A stretch of DNA of 51,766 nt from Patescibacteria group bacterium (lineage in GTDB: Bacteria > Patescibacteriota > Kazan-3B-28), in the NCBI GenBank assembly GCA_022703745.1, contig JAKLDB010000001.1, positions 1 through 51,766 of the forward strand, in the 5' to 3' direction. Under the pieces are notes generated by a model. The model did not search any database. It had not been told where the DNA came from and was given only the letters and a program-made list of their open reading frames with translations. Of the stretch, positions 16,483-24,545 are shown piece after piece. The first letter of the stretch is position 1. Each line of letters opens with the position of its first letter. Both the position numbers and the translations under genes were made by a program.

Positions 16483-19077
16483 TTAAGTATTAAGTCCTTT
16501 ATTTATTTGAGTAAAGACATCCAATGCTTTATTAAATTCCATATCGGCAACACCTTTTCGGCTGTTTAGGTTGGCGCCGGGGTTCATTGTTGATACACCA
16601 GAGGTGTCGAAAAATCCAGAGAATTGATCCAGTAGGTCTGGGTCTAACATCTCGCCCAATTTAGCATTGGGGCTTGGATTGTTGGCAATGGCGGAACTTA
16701 TTCGATCTATTGCATCTTGAACAAACTTGGCGTCGTAGGATTTTCCATATTCAATATTTTTAATATTCTTCGCGATTTCTGCGTAAGCTTTTGTTACTGG
16801 GATGCTATCAATTTTCTGCTTAGCTTCGTCAAGTTTGGGTTGTAGCTCTCTTAGTTCAACTATGTTGCTGATCTGTCCCGTTGTAATATTGCTATTTTTT
16901 GATTCCATAGCCAGATTGCGAGTGAGGGCGAGGTCATCAAAACCGACTCCATTAGCAAGTGCGGTGGCGATACCCCTCATGGCAGGAGCGTTAACAAATA
17001 TATTGTTAATTTCAGTTTCTTTCTGTTCGGGAGAAAGGTCTGTACGGTTCATGATTTTTTCTAATTTTTCACGATTAAAGTCTGCCAACTCGAGATCGCC
17101 ATCTCTGGTGGTCGATAAAGCGTCACGGGTAGCTTCGTCCGAAATAGTTTTTAATACTTGTTCGCTAGCATTGCGGATGTTGATATTTATATTCCCCGTA
17201 GATTGTTTAAGTTGTTCAACTCTATTATTGAGAGTTGCTTGTTTGATATAGTCTTCGCTGGTAGGTTGATTAGGGGTTGTTCTGGCTGAGGCTGAATTAC
17301 GACCTGGTATTGGATTAAGATTTACTTTGTTATGGATACCGAGTTCGGAACGTATTTCGTTGTTTTCTAGTTCGTTATCTTTAATAACATCATTGAATGC
17401 CTTTATGGCTTCATATTTTCCGGCTCCACTACTTCTATTAGTTTCGCGTTTTAAGAGTATAAGCATAGCTGATAGTTTCATTTTTGCGTCGTTATCGTTC
17501 GGATTGCTTTTGATTTTTGCAATTATCTCCTCGATAGCTTTCTGTAGTTCGCCTGCATTACGGTCCTTCTTGGCTTCAGAATCAACTTCATCCATAATAG
17601 CGGCCATATATGCCTTATTGTCTGCATCAACGGCGAGTCCGAGATTAGTCTTTTCGGCCCTATCTTTAATTCTGTTTTTAGCAGCTTTGGCTGCTTCTGG
17701 ATCTGCAGCTAACCAAGCATCAAAGCCACCATGTTCCTTGGCTCCGGGTTCTTGTTCAAGTTGAATTTTAATATTACCTTCAAGTGTTTGATTGTTTTTG
17801 TTATAGCGACTAACAGCACGGTCTCGCGCAGCTTTGTTTGCAAAGGAAGCTCGTTGTTTGGCTTGATTTTCAACCTGTTGTTTGCGATCAGCAATTTTAC
17901 CAGCTGCCCAACGATAATCGGGTATATACCTACCTACCCGGAATCCTACATCCTTACCCCTAGCCTTAACGTCGTTCCAAATACCTTTACCAAAATCTCT
18001 ACCAGCCTTACCTACATAGTTGGGGAGCATATTGGTAAGAGCACTGACTGGGACTTTTAGCATTGCCGGTACAGAAGATGCAGCAATGAGAACTCCGAGA
18101 CCGATGATTAGAAGAAACAGTTGTCCAGTTCCAGTTAGTGTGCCTGGATCGGTTTGGGCTTGATGTAGAAACATATCAATAGTTGCAGCGCTGTTGGTTG
18201 GCATGATTAGACGGGCAATGCCGATAAGAATAAAGGAGAGGGGGAGGACTAGGACCCAACGCAAGACATCTCCAAACCAGTTTCCACCTAATCCCTGGAG
18301 TTCCTTTTGAGGTAGGACGCTAATTGCAGCTTGGATTGGTCCGAAGATAGCTAAGATTGCCAAACGGATAGCACGTTCGACTAAGACGAACATTAGGCGG
18401 AATAGAACGTAGGCGATAATAGCTTGTGCGGCCATTACTTCAAAAGCTATCCATACTTTATCCCAAGAATCTCCAGGGGTAGCTCCAAGACCCATAAAGT
18501 CTTTTGGCAGAACCAGACCATGTAGCCATTCATGCATTTGGGAAGTGTCTCCTCCCTGCATTCCAAAGGCGGGGATAAGGCTACTGAAGTTTCGTAAGGC
18601 ATCACCCATTTCGATTAATAACTGGACAATTACAAGGCTGAGGTTGGCTAGGGCGATAGCGGTAATAAGGGCGGTAACAGCTTTTTTGAAGTTGTAACTA
18701 GCGTTACGGGTGATGATGAAAATAGCGAAGATGAAGAGGGCGAGGAAGAAGATGATATTAGTAAGATCAAGCATGGCTCTCCATGCGGTGTGTAATTGTT
18801 CTCCAAAGATAAGGCTATTTTGGCCCGGCAAGATAACGTTGATAATCAGGCTAAGGAACAAAACAGATGCCCATTGGATAAGGTTGCCGAGAGAGGTGAA
18901 TAAACCAATCAATATAGAGCTTGTTAGTTCGGCACCTTTTTCCCCAAGCCAAGAAGCATAGGCGGGGAGGGCCATTAGAGTTGTAGCAGTAGTTGTGGTT
19001 ATCAAAAGGCCACCCAGAATAAGTTGTGGGCGTTTGATATTTCTAAGAGAGGTAATAAAACTAATGAAGCGCTTCAT
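16483..19077 (-). CDS. Large VirB6/TrbL-like polytopic membrane protein
   Basis: First gene of the secretion operon (864 aa from the ATG at 19077). The N-terminal 370 residues contain a signal-like helix ending ALPAYA and about six further hydrophobic helices, for example AMLDLTNIIFFLALFIFAIF and VLVLPLSFILIGIARLIM, the TrbL/VirB6 pattern of a channel component. The remaining 480 or so residues are charged, helical and soluble, with Asn/Lys/Glu-rich segments; I recognise no domain there. An upstream ATG at 19134 would place coding sequence over the -35 and -10 boxes at 19106-19134, so I chose 19077. The protein probably forms the membrane channel with PrgI and VirB4. Confidence 0.82.
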   Translation of the reverse strand: MKRFISFITSLRNIKRPQLILGGLLITTTTATTLMALPAYASWLGEKGAELTSSILIGLFTSLGNLIQWASVLFLSLIINVILPGQNSLIFGEQLHTAWRAMLDLTNIIFFLALFIFAIFIITRNASYNFKKAVTALITAIALANLSLVIVQLLIEMGDALRNFSSLIPAFGMQGGDTSQMHEWLHGLVLPKDFMGLGATPGDSWDKVWIAFEVMAAQAIIAYVLFRLMFVLVERAIRLAILAIFGPIQAAISVLPQKELQGLGGNWFGDVLRWVLVLPLSFILIGIARLIMPTNSAATIDMFLHQAQTDPGTLTGTGQLFLLIIGLGVLIAASSVPAMLKVPVSALTNMLPNYVGKAGRDFGKGIWNDVKARGKDVGFRVGRYIPDYRWAAGKIADRKQQVENQAKQRASFANKAARDRAVSRYNKNNQTLEGNIKIQLEQEPGAKEHGGFDAWLAADPEAAKAAKNRIKDRAEKTNLGLAVDADNKAYMAAIMDEVDSEAKKDRNAGELQKAIEEIIAKIKSNPNDNDAKMKLSAMLILLKRETNRSSGAGKYEAIKAFNDVIKDNELENNEIRSELGIHNKVNLNPIPGRNSASARTTPNQPTSEDYIKQATLNNRVEQLKQSTGNININIRNASEQVLKTISDEATRDALSTTRDGDLELADFNREKLEKIMNRTDLSPEQKETEINNIFVNAPAMRGIATALANGVGFDDLALTRNLAMESKNSNITTGQISNIVELRELQPKLDEAKQKIDSIPVTKAYAEIAKNIKNIEYGKSYDAKFVQDAIDRISSAIANNPSPNAKLGEMLDPDLLDQFSGFFDTSGVSTMNPGANLNSRKGVADMEFNKALDVFTQINKGLNT

Positions 19078-19105
19078 CGGTTTTGTTTTTGATTTTTGTA
19101 CTTTT

Positions 19106-19134
19106 ATTCTAGCAAAAAAATCGTATTTTGTCAA
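19106..19134 (-). promoter_or_regulatory. Consensus promoter of the secretion operon
   Basis: On the minus strand a perfect -35 (TTGACA, 19129-19134) and a near-perfect -10 (TAGAAT, 19106-19111) are separated by exactly 17 bases. The virB6-like ATG is 28 bases past the -10 box, giving a leader of about 20 bases. This is the best promoter match in the window, suggesting strong housekeeping transcription. Confidence 0.85.
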
Positions 19135-19230
19135 CCCCTATTACGGATTGGGATACAGCTAGTAAGGGAAGTGGTGAGGTGGCATAATAGTCATAGTTTA
19201 CAAATACTCAAAAAAGTGTTGTAGGTTGGT

Positions 19231-20688
19231 ATGGCAGATGAGCAAATTAGCCAGTCTGGGGGCGAAAAAACGCCAGAACAACAATTAGCGGAATTATTGC
19301 GACAGAGCAAGGGAAAACCTGCTCCTACTAAAGGAGTGGGTATAAATCTGAATTTTTCTAACCGTGTTCCAAAAAAACAGACTCGAATTAATTGGCAGGC
19401 GATAGGAATCAGCTTGTTTGCTGCAGTTTTGGTCTTTGGGACGGGCTACTTTTTGCTATTAGGGCTGAAATTTAATGCGGGAGAACTGACTTTTGAACTA
19501 AACGAAGGGGCTGTTGGGTTAAAAATTGACAATAAGCCATATGGAACAATCGACACGGGATGTGTTGTAAAGCTTAAGGCAGGTAAACACACTCTTGGTC
19601 TAACAAAAGATGGGTTCTTGGAACTTGAAAAGACGATTGAGATTGCTCGAGGCGATAAAATTTTATTAAATCTACAGCTTCTGCCCATACCTAGTATAGA
19701 TAAACTAGTAGAAGGCAGTGTTGTTTATCCACGGTTGAATCGTAATGGTCTAGAAGTCGCATATTACGATCCAATAGACGGTAGCTTTAAGTCCTCGAGT
19801 ACTACAGAGGACAAAGTTGCTTCTATTTTTAGAGGAAGTTTTAGTGGGGTGGGGGATGTGACTTGGTCTCCTGTGACACAAGCAGCGTTAGTAAAGCTTT
19901 CTGGTCAGCCGAAACTGAAAAACATGCAAGATAACAGGCAGATTAGGGGGAGATATATTGTTTTGGGCGAACGACCAACTCAAGGAGCTTCTAAATATAT
20001 AGGGACTAGCACGTGGTTCTTTGACGACGGTCTAAAAACGTCTAGCGGATGGCAGCCAGTTGCGCTTAATGAAAGTATCAGGCAAGTAGCATACAGCAAT
20101 GATGGGGCGGAGATACTATATATCTACGATACTGCAGACGGGGAATACTCCCTTGTACGAGCACTCCCCAGTGGCGAAGAATGGGAGAGGGTAATTGTCG
20201 ATCTTCCTCAACTGAATAACCCCAAAATGATCTGGGGTGCAGATGACAGATATTTGCTGATAGAATCTTCGGGGAAATTGTTGCTGGCAGACTTAGTAGC
20301 GAAATCTATTTCCGAGATAGTTCAGGACAGAGTTGCCGGAAGTCAGTATGCCATTTCTTTGGATGGTGCGAAACTCGCATATGTCGTAGAAGTAGAGGGG
20401 AAGATGCAACTGAAAACATATGAGTTTGCAACGGCTGAGTCGGAGGTAGTTGAAAAAGGAGAGTTGGCATCAGCAAACACGGCCATTACTTGGTTGAGCG
20501 CAGACGACATTTTAATAGTGGCGCCAAACCAGACTTTTATTCGGATAAATACAAATAACGGAGATAGGACAATGATCCCATTTGTAGGTCAGGAAACTAA
20601 TTTGCAAATAAACTCGATGGAATACAGTTCGATCGGGAAAATACTAATGTTGGCTACAACAACGGGAATTTTTGTAATGAGAATCTAG
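19231..20688 (+). CDS. PEGA-domain membrane protein with beta-propeller-like outside domain
   Basis: A 485-aa protein, divergent from the secretion operon. A polar cytoplasmic start (about 50 residues) precedes one transmembrane helix (about residues 53-76). Then comes a PEGA-like domain (about residues 85-150; VGLKIDNKPYGTIDTG, KAGKHTLGLTKDGF), a fold found in many surface and S-layer proteins. The last 320 residues have repeated blade-like units (VVYPRLNRNGLEVAYYDP, VAYSNDGAEILYIYD, YAISLDGAKLAYVVE) resembling WD40-like/TolB propellers. The next gene starts immediately after the stop (TAGATG), so the two probably form a unit. Function is unknown; a scaffold or wall-binding part of the neighbouring machine is an inference. 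Confidence 0.8.
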   Translation: MADEQISQSGGEKTPEQQLAELLRQSKGKPAPTKGVGINLNFSNRVPKKQTRINWQAIGISLFAAVLVFGTGYFLLLGLKFNAGELTFELNEGAVGLKIDNKPYGTIDTGCVVKLKAGKHTLGLTKDGFLELEKTIEIARGDKILLNLQLLPIPSIDKLVEGSVVYPRLNRNGLEVAYYDPIDGSFKSSSTTEDKVASIFRGSFSGVGDVTWSPVTQAALVKLSGQPKLKNMQDNRQIRGRYIVLGERPTQGASKYIGTSTWFFDDGLKTSSGWQPVALNESIRQVAYSNDGAEILYIYDTADGEYSLVRALPSGEEWERVIVDLPQLNNPKMIWGADDRYLLIESSGKLLLADLVAKSISEIVQDRVAGSQYAISLDGAKLAYVVEVEGKMQLKTYEFATAESEVVEKGELASANTAITWLSADDILIVAPNQTFIRINTNNGDRTMIPFVGQETNLQINSMEYSSIGKILMLATTTGIFVMRI

Positions 20689-22716
20689 ATGGCTGAAGAA
20701 AAAAAGAAGTCGTTAAGGCAGAAGATTGCCCACCTGAAACAACGAGTCAAAGATTTGCTTTTGGCTAAGAATTTGTCCCAGAAAGTTGTGGATAAATTAT
20801 TGGAAGTGTTGGATGAAGTCGGTAAGCAGTGGGAAGAGGCATCTAGATACAGGGATGAGGGGAGTGATGACTTAGCAGAGAGCCTGGAACGTAAGGTGCG
20901 AAATAAATTGGACGATGTCGAAAGACAGCTAGATGAAGAACCAGAAGAAGAGGAGGAAGAAGAACAGCCAGAGGAAGAAGAGCCGAAGAAGAAAAAACAG
21001 AAGAAAAAGGGAGAAGAAGCGGATAAACAGTCTGGTCCCGAACGTGTCCAAGATGCTGCTAACAGAATAAGGCAGGCACAACAAAAAATTCGTCTTGCCC
21101 AGAAGAGGGCGCAGCAGGCTGAGAAAACGGCAGCAACAGCAAGGGCGACAGGGGTAGCCCTGAAGGCTGTAATGTCGAATCCATATTTTTGGATAGTAGT
21201 GCTGATCGCTCTTATCATTGTTATCGTAATAGCTTTGTTCTTCCAATTCGGCGGAGTAGCACATAAAGCTTTCAATGAAGGAGGTGGTTCTTTCCCAATA
21301 GAAATGGAATACGAAAATCCTGAACATCAAGTTCTGGCAGGAGAAGTAATGAGGTTAAAGAACAACGGGATATTAGTTTTTGAGGATGGATTGGAAAAAG
21401 ATATTGAATGGAGAGAGGCGGATGGGAGAATGACAATGAATCTGGACTGGCGGATCATGGCGACCCTGAAGTATTTGGGAGAAAAATGGGAAAAAAGAGA
21501 TGGAGTAATCGGAATAAAAATTAGCACTAGTAATGGTCCTTCTGCTACAAGGCGAAAGGCGGCGATAAAAATTGCCGGGATTGCACTGGCGGATCAAACA
21601 GAAGAACCCTTGGATGCGCAGAGTGCATATGAAGCCGGACAAGGGCTGGGGATTAGCCAAATTGGACGGATAAGTAATGGATTGGCGAAGACATGTTTTA
21701 AAGATAATGACGGGGATATGAAGAACAATGCTCCAGTTCAGGTAAGTTGGCAGGAGGTGGCGAGCCAACACATAATAAGACCAATTTATGAACAACTGCA
21801 GGTTGATAGCAAAGTAGTTTACGAAGGTGGTGCGGCATTGTTTGGTATCGCAAAACAGGCGGATAAGAGCGAAGTATATAGGAACCAAATGGAGGCACTT
21901 GTCGATGATCCCGAAACATGGTTTGGAAAGGTGGGTAATGCATTGGATCTGATGATAAACAACTTGGGTATCATGTTGACCCAAGGTTTGGACTCGGGGA
22001 TTCATGCGCAAACAGTAGTGTATGCAGAAGATGCGTTGGAGAAACTAAAGGCAGTTCGGGAGAAGACTCGCGGTAGGGTGCTTGAATGGAAGGATGAAGA
22101 ATTAATGCAGACCCTGCATGATGGATTGCAGATGACCTTCCGAATGATGCAAGTAGCAAACATGGTGGGGTGGCAAGGATCGAGGAAGAATAAATGTCGT
22201 TTGTGGAAGGCATATGAAGCACGACAGAATATTCGTCAACTGGTTCTGGATTTGGAGCGAATGCCAGCAGAATTAGCAACAGCACCAAATGATTGGAATT
22301 CAGACCTTATGGTAAGACAACTGATTGTCTACAGTCCCGAAGATGATTTGGATAATGGGGTGGCTGATTTAGATGTCTTTCCGAATGGAGCGGTGGCAGT
22401 GGCTGAAGGTGGAGTGGGTTTTGATGACACAGACAAAGACGGAGTAGTAGATGAAAAGGACTGGCATTTTATGGATCTGCCGATAGATAACGGGGTCTTT
22501 AGTAAGGCCGCTACTATATTTGTATATACCGATGATTCTTGGCTTGGTAGAGCGGGAGACATTCAACTCGATGTGGCATTAAATTCTGCTACACTAGGCG
22601 GATATGCCGTGTTAGATGGTATGCATGATATCTTTAGTGGAACGGGAATTTCTGTTTTGTCTGGAGAAAAGACAGAGAAGGTTACGTATAAGAACTTTGT
22701 ACACGTAGGGTTTTAG
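20689..22716 (+). CDS. Coiled-coil membrane protein with large outside domain, unknown function
   Basis: A 675-aa protein not recognised from any named family. Residues 1-80 are a coiled coil, about 84-118 a highly charged Glu/Lys tract, and about 120-160 a second coiled coil. One transmembrane helix follows (about 167-187). The remaining 490 residues should be outside. They hold two cysteines (in KTCFKD and NKCRLW) that could form a disulphide, two Asp-rich calcium-loop-like segments (KDNDGDMKNN and DTDKDGVVDEKD) and a helical core. It begins directly after the PEGA gene and faces away from the virB6 promoter. The layout suggests a structural component bridging cytoplasm and surface. No catalytic motif is visible. 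Confidence 0.75.
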   Translation: MAEEKKKSLRQKIAHLKQRVKDLLLAKNLSQKVVDKLLEVLDEVGKQWEEASRYRDEGSDDLAESLERKVRNKLDDVERQLDEEPEEEEEEEQPEEEEPKKKKQKKKGEEADKQSGPERVQDAANRIRQAQQKIRLAQKRAQQAEKTAATARATGVALKAVMSNPYFWIVVLIALIIVIVIALFFQFGGVAHKAFNEGGGSFPIEMEYENPEHQVLAGEVMRLKNNGILVFEDGLEKDIEWREADGRMTMNLDWRIMATLKYLGEKWEKRDGVIGIKISTSNGPSATRRKAAIKIAGIALADQTEEPLDAQSAYEAGQGLGISQIGRISNGLAKTCFKDNDGDMKNNAPVQVSWQEVASQHIIRPIYEQLQVDSKVVYEGGAALFGIAKQADKSEVYRNQMEALVDDPETWFGKVGNALDLMINNLGIMLTQGLDSGIHAQTVVYAEDALEKLKAVREKTRGRVLEWKDEELMQTLHDGLQMTFRMMQVANMVGWQGSRKNKCRLWKAYEARQNIRQLVLDLERMPAELATAPNDWNSDLMVRQLIVYSPEDDLDNGVADLDVFPNGAVAVAEGGVGFDDTDKDGVVDEKDWHFMDLPIDNGVFSKAATIFVYTDDSWLGRAGDIQLDVALNSATLGGYAVLDGMHDIFSGTGISVLSGEKTEKVTYKNFVHVGF

Positions 22717-22724
22717 GATAGAAT
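22697..22724 (+). promoter_or_regulatory. Promoter of tRNA-Ser(TGA) inside the preceding gene end
   Basis: TTGTAC (22697-22702) and TAGAAT (22719-22724) with a 16-base spacer lie 18 bases before the tRNA. The -35 box is inside the last codons of the 675-aa gene. The tRNA can therefore be transcribed independently. Confidence 0.5.
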
Positions 22725-22742
22725 AGGTGTTCTTTGGGAAAG

Positions 22743-22832
22743 GGAGGTGTGGCCGAGTGGTTTATGGCGCTAGTCTTGAAAACTAGTTAGGGCGCAAGCT
22801 CTTCACAGGTTCGAATCCTGTCGCCTCCGCCA
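22743..22832 (+). tRNA. tRNA-Ser (anticodon TGA)
   Basis: A 90-base class II tRNA. The acceptor pairs 22743-22749 with 22822-22828 (one G-U), followed by discriminator G and an encoded CCA. The anticodon loop CTTGAAA gives TGA, reading UCN codons. A long variable arm and a GGTTCGAATCC T-arm are present. First gene of the tRNA block. Confidence 0.96.
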
Positions 22833-22852
22833 GAAGGTATAATATAGATAGC

Positions 22853-23326
22853 ATGGACCAAGAGGATCAAAAAATTTTATACGAATGGGAAGCCCCCGAG
22901 TTTTCTGGGGGAAGTACAACTGGCTGGAGTGGCTGGACTTTGGCATTCTTGCTAATAGCTGCAATATGGACAGCATGGGTTGGGCAATGGGTGACATTGG
23001 CAGTGGTGGTAATGGTGGGACTGGTAATCTATCTTTTGCGAAGAACCCAACCAAGGACTTTTTGGCATCGCATTATGGAAACGGGTGTGGAGGTTGGTGG
23101 GAAGGTATATCCATATAACAAGCTGAAGTCCTTTTGGATTGTGTTGGGGCAGGAGGCGAGGGTTGTTAATTTATTACCAAATAGGAAGTTCGGATTATTG
23201 TTGACTTTACAAATAGGCGATGCGGACGTGGAGAAAATAAGGGAGACTTTAGGAAAGTTCTTGCCAGAGGATGCCAGTCGGGGAGAAGATACTGTGGATA
23301 GGATTGGCCGGTTCTTCAAGCTGTAG
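22853..23326 (+). CDS. Small two-helix membrane protein, unknown function
   Basis: A 157-aa protein sitting between two tRNA genes. The N-terminus is acidic and ends LYEWEAPEF. Two closely spaced hydrophobic helices follow (about residues 27-43 and 47-62), then a basic turn (LLRRTQPRTFWHR) and a C-terminal cytoplasmic domain of mixed strands (TGVEVGGKVYPYNKLKSFWIV) that resembles a bacterial PH-like fold. This is a pattern I associate with conserved CPR hypotheticals, but I cannot name the family. A perfect TATAAT (22838-22843) lies nine bases before the ATG and no ribosome site is seen, so the message may be leaderless. Confidence 0.75.
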   Translation: MDQEDQKILYEWEAPEFSGGSTTGWSGWTLAFLLIAAIWTAWVGQWVTLAVVVMVGLVIYLLRRTQPRTFWHRIMETGVEVGGKVYPYNKLKSFWIVLGQEARVVNLLPNRKFGLLLTLQIGDADVEKIRETLGKFLPEDASRGEDTVDRIGRFFKL

Positions 23327-23337
23327 CCAGAAAAGAT

Positions 23338-23414
23338 GCGCCCGTAGCTCAGTGGATTAGAGCGTCTGGCTACGGACCAGAAGGTCGGGGGTTCGACTCC
23401 CTTCGGGCGCGCCA
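23338..23414 (+). tRNA. tRNA-Arg (anticodon ACG)
   Basis: A 77-base tRNA with perfect acceptor pairing (GCGCCCG with CGGGCGC), discriminator G and encoded CCA. The anticodon loop CTACGGA gives ACG; A34 must be converted to inosine by TadA to read CGU, CGC and CGA. The T-stem has two G-U pairs. It abuts the next tRNA with no spacer. Confidence 0.96.
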
Positions 23415-23504
23415 GGAGAGGTGGCTGAGTGGTCGAAAGCGGCACACTGCTAACGTGTTATACCCGCAAGGGTATCGCGGGTTCGAATCCCGCCCTCTCC
23501 GCCA
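23415..23504 (+). tRNA. tRNA-Ser (anticodon GCT)
   Basis: A 90-base class II tRNA beginning at the base after the CCA of tRNA-Arg. The acceptor GGAGAGG pairs with CCTCTCC, then G and encoded CCA. Loop CTGCTAA gives anticodon GCT (AGU/AGC codons). The long variable arm is a clear hairpin. The anticodon stem closes with an A-C opposition at 31-39 instead of a normal pair. Confidence 0.93.
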
Positions 23505-23515
23505 ACTGGTATATA

Positions 23516-23977
23516 ATGGTGGATATTCATCTGCAATACTTTCAACTAGCCATCCGTGAAGCACGGAAGGCTTTAGTGAAGAAAGAAGTTCCTGTTGGTG
23601 CGGTGGTGGTGAATACAAAAGGTGAGGTCGTTGGTCGGGGATTCAACCAGACTCATACAAAAAAGGATGGATTGATGCATGCCGAATTGGTAGCTTTACG
23701 GCAAGCCCAGAAAAAAATCGGAGATTGGCGGATGGACGAGGTAAGTATGTATGTAACACTCGAACCATGTTTAATGTGTCTAGGTGCATTGGGTAATGCA
23801 AGAGTAAAGAATGTTTATTATTTACTAGCCGATCCATTATTTGGTTCGGTAGAAAGCAAGATGTCTAGGGCGCAACTGAAAAAACTTTTTCCCAAGTTGA
23901 ATTGTCAGAGAATGAAAGATGATGGTACGGTAGCGGAGCTGATGAAAGGGTTTTTCCGAGATCTTCGGAAGAGATAG
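23516..23977 (+). CDS. tadA: tRNA adenosine(34) deaminase TadA
   Basis: Zinc-dependent deaminase (153 aa) that converts A34 to inosine in tRNA-Arg(ACG). The catalytic HAE (in LMHAELVAL) and zinc PCLMC motif (LEPCLMCLGALGNARV) are both present, and the N-terminal YFQLAIREARKAL plus VPVGAVVV segments match TadA. The start at 23516 (MVDIHLQY) is 11 bases after tRNA-Ser(GCT); a longer frame would run through that tRNA. Its substrate tRNA-Arg(ACG) lies 101 bases upstream in the same block, so enzyme and substrate are probably co-transcribed. A guanine or cytosine deaminase is less likely given this context. Confidence 0.93.
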   Translation: MVDIHLQYFQLAIREARKALVKKEVPVGAVVVNTKGEVVGRGFNQTHTKKDGLMHAELVALRQAQKKIGDWRMDEVSMYVTLEPCLMCLGALGNARVKNVYYLLADPLFGSVESKMSRAQLKKLFPKLNCQRMKDDGTVAELMKGFFRDLRKR

Positions 23978-23991
23978 ATTACAATGAATAC

Positions 23992-24081
23992 GGAGGCGTG
24001 GCCGAGCGGTTGATGGCGCTGGTCTCGAAAACCGGTTGGGGTTTAGGCCCCTCACAGGTTCGAATCCTGTCGCCTCCGCCA
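23992..24081 (+). tRNA. tRNA-Ser (anticodon CGA)
   Basis: A 90-base class II tRNA with a perfect acceptor (GGAGGCG with CGCCTCC), discriminator G and encoded CCA. The loop CTCGAAA gives CGA, reading UCG. The variable arm is long. It starts 14 bases after the tadA stop; a TACAAT (23980-23985) just upstream may be a weak -10 box. Confidence 0.96.
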
Positions 24082-24084
24082 AGA

Positions 24085-24116
24085 AAAGACCGCCCGAGAA
24101 GGGCGGCCTTTGTTTT
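24085..24116 (+). terminator. Rho-independent terminator of the tRNA-tadA block
   Basis: An 11-bp stem (24085-24095 with 24101-24111) with one A-C mismatch and a GAGAA loop starts three bases after tRNA-Ser(CGA); TGTTTT follows. It separates the plus-strand tRNA block from the converging pilin gene. Confidence 0.85.
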
Positions 24117-24132
24117 ATAAGTAATGGATGTT

Positions 24133-24468
24133 TTAGCCCATGAGGCTCATTGCGGTGTTTACGATGACGTAGGATAACACGATGATGACAATACCAGTAA
24201 TGGCATTGATGATCATGTTTTTAGCCACATCAGTTTTTCCTCCTGGTGCAGTGATGTACAGGATGCCAGCATAGACCAAGTAGGCAACTGCCAGAACACC
24301 AGCAATCATAAGCATCCAGTTAATAACATTCTGGATAGCACTGATGATGGTTTCTATACCACCTCCCGCAAGCGGTTCAATTACAGGCGCACTCTGAGCA
24401 AAAGCTGGTCGGACCATAAAAATGGCGGAGGAGGCTAGTGCTGTTGTTGCGCGAAGCCAATTTTTCAT
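24133..24468 (-). CDS. VirB2/TrbC-like pilin with signal peptide
   Basis: A 111-aa protein with a signal peptide ending PAFA-Q (about residue 24) and two long hydrophobic helices (about residues 52-72 and 88-106) separated by a short basic loop (APGGKTDVAKN). This is the layout of VirB2/TrbC pilins, the main subunit of type IV secretion pili. A good Shine-Dalgarno (AAGGAG) lies eight bases before the ATG, and a possible extended -10 (TGATACAAT; TACAAT at 24516-24521 on the minus strand) gives it its own promoter. It follows another VirB2-like gene on the same strand after 77 bases. A strongly translated pilin made separately from the VirB4/VirB6 operon is the likely reading. Confidence 0.8.
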   Translation of the reverse strand: MKNWLRATTALASSAIFMVRPAFAQSAPVIEPLAGGGIETIISAIQNVINWMLMIAGVLAVAYLVYAGILYITAPGGKTDVAKNMIINAITGIVIIVLSYVIVNTAMSLMG

Positions 24469-24545
24469 AAGATAACTCCTTTTAAAATATTAGTATGTGA
24501 ATATATTGCTTATTTATTGTATCAGAAATTGGAAGAAAAGGAGGC

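Noticed and set aside
20929..22011. Long antisense open frames opposite the 675-aa protein
   Set aside because: They mirror Glu/Lys-rich codons and give low-complexity Ser/Phe/Leu strings with no family match.
23415..23504. Reading tRNA-Ser(GCT) as an amber suppressor (CTA)
   Set aside because: Shifting the loop to pair ACAC with GTGT loses U33; the standard loop CTGCTAA keeps U33 and gives GCT.
23512..23517. TATAAT as a tadA promoter
   Set aside because: It overlaps the ATG at 23516, so transcription would begin inside the coding region; tadA is more likely read from the tRNA transcript.
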